A DNA stretch of 64,000 nucleotides from Leguminivora glycinivorella (GCF_023078275.1 NC_062990.1:6091549-6155548); one strand, 5' to 3'. Shown: positions 9,347-21,202, counted from the stretch's first letter. Numbers and translations: made by a program. Notes: generated by a model from the letters alone, not told the origin.

Positions 9347-11755
9347 AAATTGGTTGAGTTAGTCTGGGATATTTGGTAGTGGCTGGGGAGACGCTGCCAA
9401 AATCACAGAAAGAATAAAGTTAAAAGTACATTTCATTTGTTAAAATTCTATTATGGTATCTGAGAAATTGCATAAAGACGTCAGTTCATGGGATGTGTGA
9501 TTCATATCATTTAAAATTATTTATTTGTGTTCTACATTCATCAATTTAACGAAAAATAGGTTTAACAGGTACTAGAAGAAGCTGATTTGAAATTATTAAT
9601 GTCATCCAGCGTCGAGTAGAAGTGATAGCCACGAGATGGACACAGAAATTGGCAGCATAGCATTTACGTTATGTGTGTTATAATAAAGATATATTGCTCT
9701 TTTATTTAAGCATGAATGTACGAATTGTATACTTATTTTATTGTGATTTCCCTTCATACCAATTATGTGTAGAAATATTGATAAAGAATGTTTGTTTGTT
9801 GTTCGACAAAGTGAGGTTGACAATTGGTGCAAGTTTACGAAGTTTGATAAGTACAAGTTTACGAAGTTTGTTGAGCTCAAGTTTACGAGGTTTGTTAGTA
9901 CTTACAACATTTTATTTTCAAATGCTTATTATTAATTAATAAATATGTTAAACATTAACAAAATTAATACACAAATAAAAGGACAAATAATTGCTTTCTG
10001 TAATTATTGGTTCTTAAAACATAAATGAAAAATCGATGTGATCGATAAACACGCATGAAAAACAGTCGATTTCCGAACGTCTGTCTTTGACATATGACAT
10101 TAAAGGATTGTAAATGTAAATATTGTTACCGGCGAAATATGTATATAAATAAAAGTGAAATTACTTGTTGATTACCTGAAAATATGACGGGGAGTCCGTT
10201 TCTACACAGGGAGGTAGTACCAGGATAAATCTACGCTAATTCTAGCCACTGTGGTCCCAATGCAGACATTCGGTTTTATGGCTCATTGGGAAGCAGGCAC
10301 AGCAAAGAGGTTTGGGGTTTAATCCCTAGCAAGGACGCCCTTGTGGCGATATGAACGCCCTTGGGGCAAAATGTTGAAAGACTCGGTGAGTGTTGTAAAA
10401 GCTTTTAACTACTTTAAAGTCAGGGGATATGAATGATAAAGGTGTTTTGTACATGTTCAGTTTTGCATCTTTTGGCAAATGATAAATAATGAAATTCCAC
10501 GCAAATTTGTATTGTACGAATGTGTTCATCTCAAAATATCTTTACGCATTGAGTATAGGTACTCATCATTACAGTGTTATTATGAATCGCTCTGTTTGAC
10601 ATCACATAAAATTGAAATATTGATATGATTCATCATTTGCAATTTCATCACATAAAAATTCTCTTTATCGTTTCTTAGTAAAAACCCATACTCTGAAGAT
10701 TAACTACGAAATAACCACATAATTGACGTCGTTAAAATACTTCTTATTGGAATCAACCATTTTATGCCAATTTTAACAAAACCTGCTTGACCAAGTATCC
10801 ACATTTGTTAGTAATATAGAGAAGTTAACCACTGACACCAAGTGCACTAATACCATGAGTTAAAAACAAATCAGAACAAAGCGTCATCATTTCATCAAAA
10901 ATTACACACTATAATAAACCGGTTAAATACTGAACTTTATCAGTATTTTAAAATTGTAAACAAACAAGTACCAATGAAATTTCTAAAGTGACTACCTACC
11001 TCACAGCTCGGAGGTGAAGAAGTACTAGCTGAATTTGAAAATGCCTTAATTCTACAATTTAATATAAAGGTGTCTAACATACAATTAAGTAAACTACGGG
11101 TTAATAAGCGAAGCAAATTATCTGAGTTTATACTCCACAAGTTTAAGTGAAATTAATTGGACTGGTACCCCTTGATGGGACCAGTTTCATTCTTGTATAA
11201 GTCAGTGGGACTGATGTGATGTTGATAAATTAATATACCTAAAGGAGGTATGGAGGACCTCAGTACTAAATTGAACTTCTTCAGTTTTGTTAATTTTCAT
11301 GTGACCTCGTAAGGAGAGAGAGAGGATTCTCTTGCCATTATAACAATATCAAGTTGTTTTCTAAGTTCTTGAGTAGATTTAAACTTACTTAGTTTCACTT
11401 CATATATTATATATTCTGGAAACTTTTCTATGAGTATGAACCTCAAGTGATGATGATCAATATTTCCCTAATGACTGTTAAGAATATGAGATGTTATTGG
11501 ATCTCATTTATGGTCTTGTGCCAATCTTCAAACCTTTCACTCTGTATAGAGTGGCATAATGGATATTAACCACTTGCTTGGGTTTTCAGACCTATTTTTG
11601 AGTATATCGACAGCAATCTGATAACTAAGGTTGGTTATCTATACTTCATCACCTATTAAAAATTTAGGCTCTCCTTTTTTAAAGAGGCCTTATGACACCA
11701 AAAGTGAAAATATAAAATATCAACTTAAATGGAAAGCTAGAAAATTGTGAAAACA
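9347..11755 (+). pseudogene. BEL/Pao leader and decayed gag region
   Basis: This is the interior after the 5' LTR, where the primer-binding site and gag belong. TGGTTGAGTTAGTCTGGG a few bases past the LTR could pair with a tRNA 3' end, but I cannot assign the tRNA. There is no long frame, and I cannot align gag by eye. GTTTACGAAGTTTG-like units repeat near 9834-9895. Confidence 0.45.
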
Positions 11756-11765
11756 ATTATTACAG

Positions 11766-12011
11766 CCTGCCTGTGTGGTGACGGGTTAAGAATTTCACCA
11801 CCCCCTTTCTTCCCGTGGGTGTCGTAGAAGGCGACTATGGGATATGGGTTAAATTGTGGCGTAGGCGAGAGGTTGGCAACCTGTCACTGCAATGCCACAG
11901 TTTCGTTTTCTTTAAACCCCTTATTGCCAAGAGTGGCCCTGAAGCTTTAGTAGTTTCATGTGCTCTGCCTACCCCTTTATGGGATACAGGCGTAATTGTA
12001 TGTATGTATGT
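11766..12011 (+). mobile_element. Retroposon with (TGTA)n tail inserted in the BEL interior
   Basis: A 246-bp element runs from CCTGCCTGTGTGGTGACGGG to a (TGTA)n tail. It is flanked by the 10-bp direct repeat ATTATTACAG (11756-11765 and 12012-12021), so it inserted by retroposition. Truncated or paired copies occur at 5758, 27545 and 44580. Whether it is a SINE or a LINE 3' end is unclear. Confidence 0.75.
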
Positions 12012-12065
12012 ATTATTACAGCGATTTTGCCTTATCTATGAGGTCATGAAAAACCGTATAAGAAA

Positions 12066-12160
12066 TTAACAAACAGCTGCTGTATTTGTTTTAAAGGAAG
12101 ACATAGAGAAAAGAATATAATCAAAATGTCAAATGCGTTCATTGCAATACCTTACAAGGC
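12066..12160 (+). pseudogene. Remnant of BEL/Pao Gag zinc knuckle
   Basis: From 12072 the translation contains SCCICFKGRH, giving C-x2-C-x4-H of a CCHC knuckle, but the final cysteine is not in place. Knuckles of this kind end BEL/Pao Gag and bind the element RNA. The position just before the protease supports the call. Confidence 0.5.
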
Positions 12161-12484
12161 CTTGTGTCCGAAGCTATGACTTTCAAATAGTAAATAAAAC
12201 CTGTCAACACCTTACACATACACAGAGAAGGAACCACTGTTTTTCAAACAGCTGCATTGTCTGCTATAAAAAGGAATAGAATTGTCAAGAAATAAATATC
12301 ACTTATTGAGGGACAGTAGTTCTCAAAGAAGTTACATGACAAAGAATTAAAAATAAATTATATTTAAACACAGAAGAGAAAATTGGTCTATCTCATATTT
12401 GAAACTGAGTAACTAAAGGAAATTAAAAGTAAACTGGTTAGAATTTGCTTGAAAATATAGGTATTAAGATTATGGTTTACCAAT

Positions 12485-12631
12485 ATGGTACCAGCAATTA
12501 CACCAAGTGTATCATGTCCCAGAGAAGATCTGCTTACATATGTGAGCAATTACAATAAAAGGATAAATTTAGTAGATGATAACCCTTTGTCAGATCGTAT
12601 TGACATACTTATAGGAAGAGATTATTATTAT
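12485..12631 (+). pseudogene. BEL/Pao protease C-terminal remnant
   Basis: The frame includes NPLSDRIDILIGRDYYYY. The V/I-D-x-LIG-x-DYY signature ends the aspartic protease region of BEL/Pao Pol. Just after it the frame runs into an ATT repeat and an inserted fragment at 12618-12705. No protease active-site motif is preserved upstream. Confidence 0.6.
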
Positions 12632-12705
12632 TATTTGCATCTCCTTTTAAAATTCTCGGGTCTTTCGAGCCCGCTCATTTATTATTATTATTATTCTTTA
12701 TGAAT
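12618..12705 (+). repeat. (ATT)n-flanked repeat fragment
   Basis: TTTGCATCTCCTTTTAAAAT and CTCGGGTCTTTCGAGCCCG are bracketed by ATT runs. The same CTCGGGTCTTTCGAGCCCG hairpin is in the longer copy at 39278-39470. It interrupts the BEL/Pao interior. Confidence 0.6.
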
Positions 12706-13104
12706 ACTGAGAAACAGAATTTTCAGAAAATCTATATTAGGCTAGATCTTATCAGGAAAACCTGATCATAAAGACAAAATGACCTGATGGTTTTAACTTA
12801 CTTTTAGACTTTGTATGAGAATAAATTGACAAAACCTGACCCTACTTTAGATGTAGGAAATGTAAAAGTTGTGTGAGAACTAGAATCCATTATTATCACA
12901 GATACTTCTAGCACGGATAGAGACGAAGAAACTATTAATAATTAATGAGACCACTACTATTATTAACAACCGTTATACGGTTGGCTAGCTGTGTAATGAG
13001 TACCCTACGGGTCTACCTGCAATTGAGAGTCGCACTGCTCATTTATGAACAAATCCCATAAGACCGATTGAATAAAGAGATTATAGAGTTTGTCCCTAAT
13101 CACA

Positions 13105-13560
13105 GCCAGGTAAATTTACCATTCGATATATTTTGGCCCACCATGGAATTTCATTGAGGGGAAAGGCCATGAGAACTGTACAACGTTTAAGCAGAGGGTA
13201 GAGAAGGTAAAAGCTTGATTGAGTCTATATCATGGCCCTCTGATGCTAAAAGATCTCATCCAACTCGTGGTCAAGTTCAGATGTCATAGAATAACAAATA
13301 GCTGATATAGAGAAAGCTTTCTTATAAATCGGACTAAATGAAAAGGATAAGAGATGTGACTAGATTTTATAGCTAGAGAACATTAACAAAACGTATTCTA
13401 TGGATACGAATCCTATGGAGCCGGAAAATCATTCCAGAAATAAACAATAAAGGCACAGTAAAAACCTTAGGATTGGTTTGCGATATGTGCAAAGATACTT
13501 AAATTAAGAACAAATCCAACAAAAAAAATACTTTCATCAAAAGAGAAATACTAAATACCA
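13105..13560 (+). pseudogene. BEL/Pao reverse transcriptase remnant
   Basis: Fragments in different frames match BEL/Pao RT in order: YILAHHGI near 13120, DLIQLVVKFRCH near 13255, ADIEKAFL near 13302-13326 and KTLGLVC near 13462. The ADIEKAF aspartate belongs to the catalytic motif, but several in-frame stops and shifts intervene. I did not find the YxDD motif, so this region is dead. Confidence 0.65.
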
Positions 13561-14215
13561 TAGCTTACATCTATAATCCGTGTGGGCTTGCAGCGCCTAT
13601 CTTTTAACCAGCTAAATTGCTCTTACAATCTTTATGGGTAAATAAAATATATTAGATAGAACTCTACCTTATTAAAAGAAATTGTAACATACTGGAAAAC
13701 TATATAACTGTGTAGAGGTAGTAAAAGAAATATGTAGGTATACTTACCTAGAAATATATCCAGGGAAGAAACTTGTCAAATATATGGTTTCACAGACGCA
13801 TTAGTCAATGCATATTCTGCTATAGTGCATAGAGATACTAACTATAATGTATACAGCAAAGGCATTAACTGAAATAGACTGACTCTCATAAGAAATCAAG
13901 GATGGTTTAAAAATAGTCCGTTTAGAACTATGAGGCACCTCAATAGAAAATAGATTAATATAATATGTAAAAAGATATCTCCCAATAAAAGGTGACTAAG
14001 CAAACATTAGAGTGTGACAGTCAGATTGTTATAGGTGGCAGTCAAACAAGTTACTTGTACTATTTGTAACAAAAGGGATAGAAGAAATGTAAAAGAACAA
14101 AAACTTGGATCTACGTTATGTACCCTCCAAACTGAATCCGGCTGATGTGGCAAAAGGACCGTTAAATGACATAGAAAAGTTACATTTTGGCTACTTAAAT
14201 GGTCCTGAAGTTTTT
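13558..14215 (+). pseudogene. BEL/Pao RT connection and RNase H remnant
   Basis: A segment with IAYIYNPCGLAAPIF, a stop, then PAKLLLQSLW matches the BEL/Pao connection after RT. Further on, QIYGFTDALVNAYSA carries the first RNase H aspartate, and LRYVPSKLNPADVA with LNGPEVF matches the region that closes RNase H. Frames are shared between pieces but stops are frequent. The degradation is uniform, unlike the matching LTRs. Confidence 0.7.
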
Positions 14216-14917
14216 GTTATAAAGCCCGTCTAAATGTCTGAGCAATCAGATGATTGACAATTCTTTTTCTGGCGCGGGAGGGTCTCTCGAATTGTGAGAG
14301 GTTAAGAATAAACAAGTGAGAGTTCCAAGTGTTGGTGACATAGTAGGTACAAATTAAGAAAAATCAAGAGAACAGAGAGACTCAGAAAGTTGATCGTATA
14401 TCAAAATTAATTACAGAAATAAATGGGCAATGTAGAGTGACTAAAGTAAAGTAGGTAACACTATATTTATAAGATATATAGCACATTTGTGTCCTTGAGA
14501 TAGGAGAATCAATGGTGTCTGTGGATCCTGCAAAGGATATATTAAATGATAAACATCCTATGAGGAAGAAGTGATGGATCTTGATATAGAAGTAGATATA
14601 CCGGTTCAAAGAGAAGATGTGAAACATAATGGAAAATAGATCAAAGGAAGAGATAGTGGATAATAACATACTAAGTACTCAGAGATAAAATAAGGTGGAT
14701 ATAGGCTTAAGTAGAAGGCATCAATGAAACAGAAATCATGTATACCTCTGAAAATATGTCAGAGTGATTTGCACAAGATGGCATAGAGTCAGTGACGCCT
14801 AGAGATGAGAGACAAAAGAGAGCAACAGCGGTCCAAGCAATTGGAGAAGATCAAAGAGTGGTCCCGCCACTTGTTGCTTACACTAACTCCTTTTCATTAA
14901 ACTTTCGTCGTCGGGTG
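14216..14917 (+). pseudogene. BEL/Pao integrase C-terminal remnant, core deleted
   Basis: Only about 90 bp after LNGPEVF, the sequence already encodes the integrase tail: RVPSVGDIV near 14310 and NGQCRVTKVK near 14420, followed by an IAHL-like stretch. The zinc-binding and DDE core, normally several hundred codons, has no room here. A final stretch (about 14800-14917) matches the end of lepidopteran BEL/Pao Pol and runs into the LTR. An internal deletion therefore removed the catalytic integrase. Confidence 0.65.
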
Positions 14918-16934
14918 TGTCGCGACGTTTCGCGAGTTACCTGGCAACACTACCAACTGAACGAAACAACCTCCATTCAAACCAGTAAAAACCTGTTTGT
15001 CACTTTATGGCGTGTTGAATTTAATTATGTAAATTAATATTCGAATCAGTGCTCATCAAGGGGAGCTGAGTCACCAAAGAAAGCTAAGTGGTGTTTTATA
15101 TCTCTAGGTTAAAAGAGGAGTGGTTCTCCCAAACTTTCTTGTTCATTTCACTTATAACTTTAACTTCTCATGATGGACGATTATTGCTATACATTATTAC
15201 AAGCTTTATGATAATGATGATGTTTCCGTTATGGATGATATATTGAAATGAGTGTGGCAGGGAGTTGTTACACGTTTATGCATATAAAGATCATGTAGTT
15301 AACATGATTGCATCACAAAATGGCGCATGTTGAATGCGGGAAAGAGCCAACGTGGCTGTAAGTCAGCGCGGCCCCAACGAGTTTGGGACCAGGCATCGGG
15401 TAGCCCTGATGCTGGTATGACCGCCACCGGGGGCTGGGGGTGCGGTCCAGCCTTAGTAATTGTGCTATCTATTTAATATGAGGAAAGTTATGAGTTTGGC
15501 TGGGGTTGGAGTCGCGCCCCAGGCCTTGGTAAACGCCAGTGAGTTTGTGAGACCTGGCCGCTGACACCTGAAGGCCATGGGTTCACGCATCCTCTGGGAG
15601 GACCCCCAAGATGGTGATCACTGTAAGGGCCCTCGGGCATGTGTACAGACTAGCGCTACTCTGAGAGGGTTGACGAACCTTCATACACATTTTGGGTCTA
15701 ATAATGATATTTGTCAGGCGTTGGCCACTAGTGTGGAGCGTTGTGACATACCATGTAAATGTATAGCTTTAAGTTTGTATATTGTGTCTAAGAAAATGTA
15801 TGATTTGATAAAGATGGATTTGGTAATGTGCCAGATGAAAGAACTACCTGATTTCCCTATGGGTTTTTCATGTGTTGGTTAAATTCATGTTTATGAAAGT
15901 AATTACTGATATGATAATGTGGTTTATGAAACACCTATGATTTACCTAAAAGTGGCTTTGATAATGTGGTTACCACAGAGAGGTTCTGTGGCTTATGAAA
16001 CATCTATGATGTAACTATAAGTGGCTTTGATAATATGTGTACGACAGAGGTGTTCTGTTGTTTATGAAATATCTCTAATAATCTGTAATGTGTTGATCTA
16101 TGTGTGGTGTTAATGTACTTGCCTTAGTTGTGTTTATGAGAGACATGTTTGAGAAGTGTACTTTATAAGAGAATGGTTACAAAGCTTTCATATTGAGTTT
16201 GGCTATTATATATGGAATTTTGTATCCTGAATATGCTGAATTAAGTTGATATATCTCAATACATTAGTTGAGATAATAGCAACTATAATGAAAGACAAAT
16301 GTTGTTAGAAATTGACTTTGTTTACTGATTTACTGCATTATTTGTGTAGTACTTTGGTATGAATATTGATGCACCATAATGGTGGCGGGAAAGTATCTTT
16401 GAGATACTTTACATATGTATTTAAGTACTACATTTATGTAGTCCAAAGGGAACTAACATGATGATGGTCATGATAATGATGATGATGATAAATAGTTGGA
16501 ACTGTAATAACTTCAATAAGCATCTTGGAATTAATGATTTCAGTGAGATTTGAGAACCTATAATGGAAAGAATATAACATGAAATTAACCTTGTAATAAT
16601 ACTTGCATAGAACTAAATGTGTGATATTATATAGAGATAATTTAGTGACTTTGTAAGTCATAGTTACCCCTTTTTAATACAGATCTTGAGATGCCAGTCA
16701 TGCTGACCAGTGTGGAAGCAACGAGGACAGCGGTTAGAGAAAGGCTCTAACAGTCATTCCATACATGCAGTGTAGCCACTGCTAACCAAAGGTATGAATC
16801 ATTCCTTTGCTTGACTGACGTTTGTACAGATTGAGTTATAATGATAGCAGTTATAGTGATAAACCTTTGGAGATGAATTCAGGCAATTGTTTTAATTCTT
16901 TTTGTTCCAAACTTATTCCCCAGAGTTTGGAACA
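14918..16934 (+). repeat. BEL/Pao 3' LTR (2017 bp)
   Basis: This is the second LTR, collinear with the first. The polypurine tract that should precede it is not obvious; the adjacent bases are CTTTCGTCGTCGGG. A reading frame from the interior crosses into it at 14792-15037. Confidence 0.9.
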
Positions 16935-16939
16935 GGAGG
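16935..16939 (+). repeat. 5-bp target-site duplication (right)
   Basis: GGAGG directly follows the 3' LTR end (GGAACA), matching the copy before the 5' LTR. Confidence 0.85.
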
Positions 16940-17002
16940 TGCATATTGACATGTTAAATGTTTTGAGTTTGAGTTTATAAGTAGTAGATTGTAGATTGTT
17001 AT

Positions 17003-17048
17003 TTTTAACCCCCGACGGAAAAACGACGGAGTGTTATAAGTTTGACGT

Positions 17049-17082
<34 letters not shown>

Positions 17083-17285
17083 CCGTCTGTCTGTCTGTCT
17101 GTCTGTTTGTCTGTGTGTGTGTCTGTCTGTGGCATCGTAGCTCCCGAACGGACGAACCGATTTGGATTTAGTTTTTTTTTTGTCTGAAAGCTGTGTTAGT
17201 CGGGAGTGTTCTTAGCCATGTTTCATGAAAATCGGTCTTCTATGTCGCGGTCGGGGGTTTTTTCAAAATTAAAATTTTGTGGTTA
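17003..17285 (+). repeat. AACCCCCGACG repeat family, copy 2
   Basis: It has the same architecture as 4588-4840, with a longer (GTCT)n array interspersed with GTCC (about 17050-17130) and an end of AAAATTTTGTGGTTA. It begins about 65 bp after the BEL/Pao element. Confidence 0.65.
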
Positions 17286-17289
17286 TTAG

Positions 17290-17385
17290 ATAAGATGGAG
17301 CGCATCGCCAACTTACGATTTGGCGAAACTTTAATAATATGCTTGTGTACATTGTCTTTTTTTGATAAATAAAAAAAAATGATAG
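17290..17385. repeat. Partial CGTAGCCGAATGGC-family MITE
   Basis: GGAGCGCATCGCCAACTTAC followed by TTTGGCGAAACTTTAATAAT resembles the internal part of the MITE at 2409-2670. Terminal repeats are missing. Confidence 0.4.
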
Positions 17386-17867
17386 GCACAGTGCGAACGA
17401 CGCATAACCGAGAAGACTTGTGTTTTATCATATAGTGATCAAAACGGTTTTTTTGGCAATTGACCCTAGTCTCACCCGATGGAAAAGTCTCAGCAATTCA
17501 GTGATGGCCTATTCACTCTTTCTTTAAAGGTACCGAGGTGCAAATACAACTAAATGCAATAAAACTACGGAACCAAAACGAGAGCCCGACTCACGCTTTA
17601 CCATTTTTTCTCACCTGGCAACTCGCTGCAACTACTGCAAGATTTATCTCTCCACTGGCCCAGTAAATACCTAATTAATCTTCTACTTCAAGCGTTTTTT
17701 CTTCGGTTAATGTTTAAACTGCACTATTTTAGAGGTGTTTACGTTTTTATTGGCGTTTCAAGATCTAAAGTCTATTGATGAGAGAAAGTTGTAAATTGTT
17801 GGGGTAAACAGATATTTCAGGTCATTTCCTCTTACTTCTTCTTTGTCGTATCCTCATGGCTGAGGGA

Positions 17868-18060
17868 CGTGACGAATGTGGACACTCTTCACCAGTTGCC
17901 TCCACGCCATTCGATCCTGGGCCCGGTGCATGCTAGTCTGCAAAGTGGTCGTTGTCAAAGACGTTATTCTGTCTGTCCAACGTGTGCCCATGCTTCCACT
18001 TCTTCGCTTCCTTGCCATGCGTCCCGTGGTTGTGAGCTTCTCTAGACTATCCGGTGCAGG
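17868..18060 (-). pseudogene. LINE ORF2 C-terminal fragment
   Basis: The minus strand is open with RSGSMGTRWTDRITSL and HRAQDRMAWRQLVKSVHI before a stop. A basic stretch, then RWTDRI and DR-x-x-W-x-x-L, is the usual end of RTE/Jockey-type reverse transcriptase proteins. Only about 60 codons remain, with no RT domain. Confidence 0.6.
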
Positions 18061-18350
18061 TCATTTAGTAATTGATTGATTGTGCCATTTACGAGATAAA
18101 AAAATACGTTACTCAATAGCGTAAAGTGAAAAGTGCCCCCAAACAGAGACCAAAAACTATGACCATACGGTTGTCGATGTGTGCGTGCGTGATGACACGA
18201 CTCGCTGGTCATTCGCATGTACACAGACATGGAAAAGATGCGCGTGTATTGCGCGATAGGAACGTCCGTCTGCAAGTGTGTGTGGGTTCACGACAGGTGT
18301 ATTCAAAACAAATCGCCTGGCATGTCCGATCTCCTACCTTCCTATATCTG

Positions 18351-18507
18351 GGTGCGTAGCCGAATGGCACAAACGCCGTGAGCAAACGCTCACGAAACGA
18401 AACGTAAACGTCGTAGATATCTATCTCTTTCGCTCGTGAGCCAGACTACTTTTCGCGGCGTTTCGTTTTTGTTTCGCGTCGCAGAAATGCCATTCAGCTA
18501 CGGCACC
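18351..18507. mobile_element. CGTAGCCGAATGGC-family MITE, copy 2
   Basis: The left end GGTGCGTAGCCGAATGGCA and the right end TGCCATTCAGCTACGGCACC are inverted copies. The inner arms AACGCTCACGAAACGAAACG and CGGCGTTTCGTTTTTGTTTC also pair. It is a compact hairpin element. Confidence 0.65.
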
Positions 18508-20000
18508 TGTTATTGTAAAGTAGCCATAACGGTTTATGCTACCCATACATGCAACGATCAACTTACGTAGAGACATATGTGCTTTTACGTACTACTTATA
18601 TCCTACACTTACGTAGGTATATTTTACATGTCATGTCCTTGATACACCTGATCAACCGCTGTGTAAATAAATAATGAAACGACGACGGTATGCGGTAGTT
18701 ACAGTGAACATATTTTATTTAGAAGCAGTACAGTATCATTATTTAAACGCCACTGTTAATAATTTGAATTCCTATCATAATCTAATAGAACAAAAGATTA
18801 GTCCGATGATAAAGAAATATTATCTTGTTATGCCTGAGCAGTTATTTATGGTTTTGTAGTCGCTTGTTTTGTAAAATACGTAATTTGGTAAACCAGAAGA
18901 CCAGAACTTACATACTTCATATACGAAATATACGATTTTGACGATTAAATGTTTGCTGCAAAGAGCATAACGTCAAGTCACTGCTCTTTTCACTTTTTTT
19001 GTGTGAAAAATATTATCTAGTCTGGTTTCCAGATAACACGTTTTTGATAATGTTCATTTCTTATGTGCGGCGTTTTTTTCAGTGTCAAAATACTGCTTAC
19101 AATACTTGAGCCATGTTTACCCTAGCATGCCACCCTGGGACCCTCGAATTAGGGTCCGGCCGTACGACGGATTACACACTGAATAATTAAGTAACGTTTA
19201 TTTTACCCTTCCAACTTAAAATAACATGTCACTATAGACTCTACATACGTGCTGCGTCTTTTTGTGACGCGGGAAAAAAGGAAACATGTCTTTGTAGTTA
19301 TTGCATATTTTTTGTAATGTACAATAACTAGTGTATTTTATTCCCTTTATTTCTTTGTATTATTGTATTATTATTTGTATCTCATTTATAAGGCGTGCGT
19401 GGGGATATAGATCCAATACGTAGAGGCGGTTTGGAGAGCTTTGATGTCATGTATTATTATTAAGTTATTTCGATAGGGCAAGGTGTCAATTTGATATAAT
19501 TTTAGGACAACAATACATTGCCAAAAAAACTGTATAATAGAAGCTACGAAATGTTACACTTATTATTAATTTTTGCTTAGCGTTTTCTTTCGACGATCAT
19601 ATTCTTAAAATACCTGAGTCCCGTGGTAATAACGTGATTGTGTTGGTTTAAGAATTCAGTTAGACTTTAAAATATACACACTAATAAACTACAAGATATT
19701 GTCAAAATTAAATAAATGTGTCATGAAGTTGAATCGACGACGTTAATTTTTTAATAAAAAATCGTGCAAGCAAAGCCTGTGTTGTTGTGGTATCGACATG
19801 TTCTTCATTTTGAAATACTTTATAGATAAAATCGTAAATAATCTCGTGACTAATAATAACAAATAACTTACATTTCGTATTTTTTCAACGCGTCGGTTCA
19901 GTCGGAAGTACGCATCTGTGCGTTACCATCGCCAGCTATCAATTTTAATCAAATTTAGCTAATTTTGTTTTGCTTTGAAGTATATTTCTTTATTTTATTC
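18508..20000. other. Mostly unassigned intron-like sequence
   Basis: This is AT-rich with only short frames. At about 19355-19465 it holds a fragment of the repeat at 39278 (AAGGCGTGCGTGGGGATATA and TTTGGAGAGCTTTGATGTCA). I recognise nothing else. Confidence 0.4.
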
Positions 20001-20087
20001 TATTGGGTTGGTAAGAAAGTAATGAGCGATCAAAAGAATTCCACATAAAATTTTTGAGAGAGTTCTAGAATCTTCTATGGTCGAAAG

Positions 20088-20123
20088 TATATAAAGGGCG
20101 AGTCGCACAGTTTGTTGTCAGTC
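20088..20123 (+). promoter_or_regulatory. Probable mariner transposase promoter (TATA and initiator)
   Basis: TATATAAA at 20088-20095 is followed about 30 bp later by TCAGTC (20118-20123), the usual arthropod initiator. That would start transcription near 20120, about 40 bp before the transposase ATG. Prediction from consensus and spacing only. Confidence 0.5.
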
Positions 20124-20160
20124 ATTCACTAGCTGTCGCCGAGCTAATATAAGGAAGAAA

Positions 20161-21189
20161 ATGGACGAATTAAAAGTGCATGTAAGGCATTGCTTACTAT
20201 ATGAATTTCAGTCTGGCCATTCAGCCGCCGAAGCAGTGCGTAATATATGTCAGCGTGTTGCTCCTGAAGTTGTGTCTGAGGCCACGGCGAAACGATGGTT
20301 CCAGCGGTTTCGTAGTGGCGACTTTTCATTATCAGATCAACCTAAGTCTGGTCGACCGGTGAAGATTGATGTAGCCAAATTAAAAACCTTAATTGAAGGA
20401 GAACCGAGGCTAACGAGTCGTACTCTTGCTACCGAGTTAGGCTGCTCTCATGTCACCATAGAAACACATTTACACGAGTTGGGAAAAAACTACAAATACA
20501 GTGTTTGGATACCGCACGAACTTGATAGAGACCAACTAAACCGCCGTGCCGATATCTGCATACAACTTCTGTCTTTTCGCCGCACATTCAACTGGTTGGA
20601 CCATCTTATCTTATCCACTGGAGATGAAAAATGGGTCTTATATATAAATCACACACGCAAACGTCAGTGGCTAGCTCCAAACGAAAAAGGAATAGAGGCA
20701 CCAAAAACAGAGCCTCACCCGAAAAAAGTTATGCTGTCCGTTTGGTGGGATATTCATGGTATTATTCACTGGGAACTCCTACCAAATGGAATGACTGTTA
20801 CCGCATCAGTATACTGTAATCAGCTTGAAAATTTAAACCAAAAAATCTGTCAGAATCGTCCACAGCATGCTAAAGTTTTTTTCTTACACGACAATGCTCG
20901 CCCACACATTGCAAAAGTGACTCGGCTAAAGCTATTGGAGCTAGGTCGGAAAGTGATACCTCATCCACCGTACTCTCCAGACTTGGCACCTACGGATTAC
21001 GCATTGTTCAGATCGCTAAGCAATGCCTTGAATGAAAAAAAGTTCGATGATCAAGCCCATCTACGACAATACATAGCTGAGTTTTTTTAATCTAAACCTA
21101 AGAACTTCTTCGCCGATGCTATTCATTCTTTACCAGAACGATGGAGACAAGTAGTAGATAACGAAGGCCGTTATATTTTTGATAAATGA
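20161..21189 (+). pseudogene. mariner transposase with one premature stop
   Basis: The protein cuts and pastes mariner DNA. From the ATG at 20161 it shows an N-terminal helix-turn-helix region, SDQPKSGRP, the WIPHEL linker, and catalytic residues in TGDEKW, HDNARPH and APTDY. The last two aspartates are 34 residues apart, the DD34D signature. The frame reads 309 codons to a TAA at 21088-21090, then continues in the same frame for 32 codons (with LPERWRQVV) to TGA at 21187-21189. A full protein would span about 342 codons, so a single nonsense change cuts off the last tenth. No frameshift is seen. Confidence 0.92.
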
Positions 21190-21196
21190 TTAAAAT

Positions 21197-21202
21197 AATA
21201 AA
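21197..21202 (+). terminator. Candidate poly(A) signal of mariner
   Basis: AATAAA lies 8 bp after the original transposase stop and upstream of the right TIR. The surrounding AT-richness makes chance occurrence possible. Confidence 0.35.

Larger units (their letters stand above)
7330..16934 (+). mobile_element. Complete BEL/Pao LTR retrotransposon, non-autonomous
   Basis: Two direct 2017-bp LTRs (7330-9346 and 14918-16934) start TGTCGCGACG and end GGAACA, and enclose a 5571-bp interior. The duplication GGAGG lies at 7325-7329 and 16935-16939, so both ends are intact. I found no difference between the LTRs in the segments I compared. BEL/Pao identity comes from motifs in order: zinc knuckle, protease end (IDILIG.DYY), RT (ADIEKAF), connection (IYNPCGLAAP), RNase H (GFTDA) and integrase tail (GQCRVTKVK). 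Every domain carries stops or shifts, and the integrase core is absent. It must have moved using proteins supplied elsewhere, or its LTRs were homogenised. Confidence 0.9.

Noticed and set aside
12485..12703. Stand-alone 72-codon gene
   Set aside because: Its first part is a BEL/Pao protease remnant and its end is an ATT repeat insertion.
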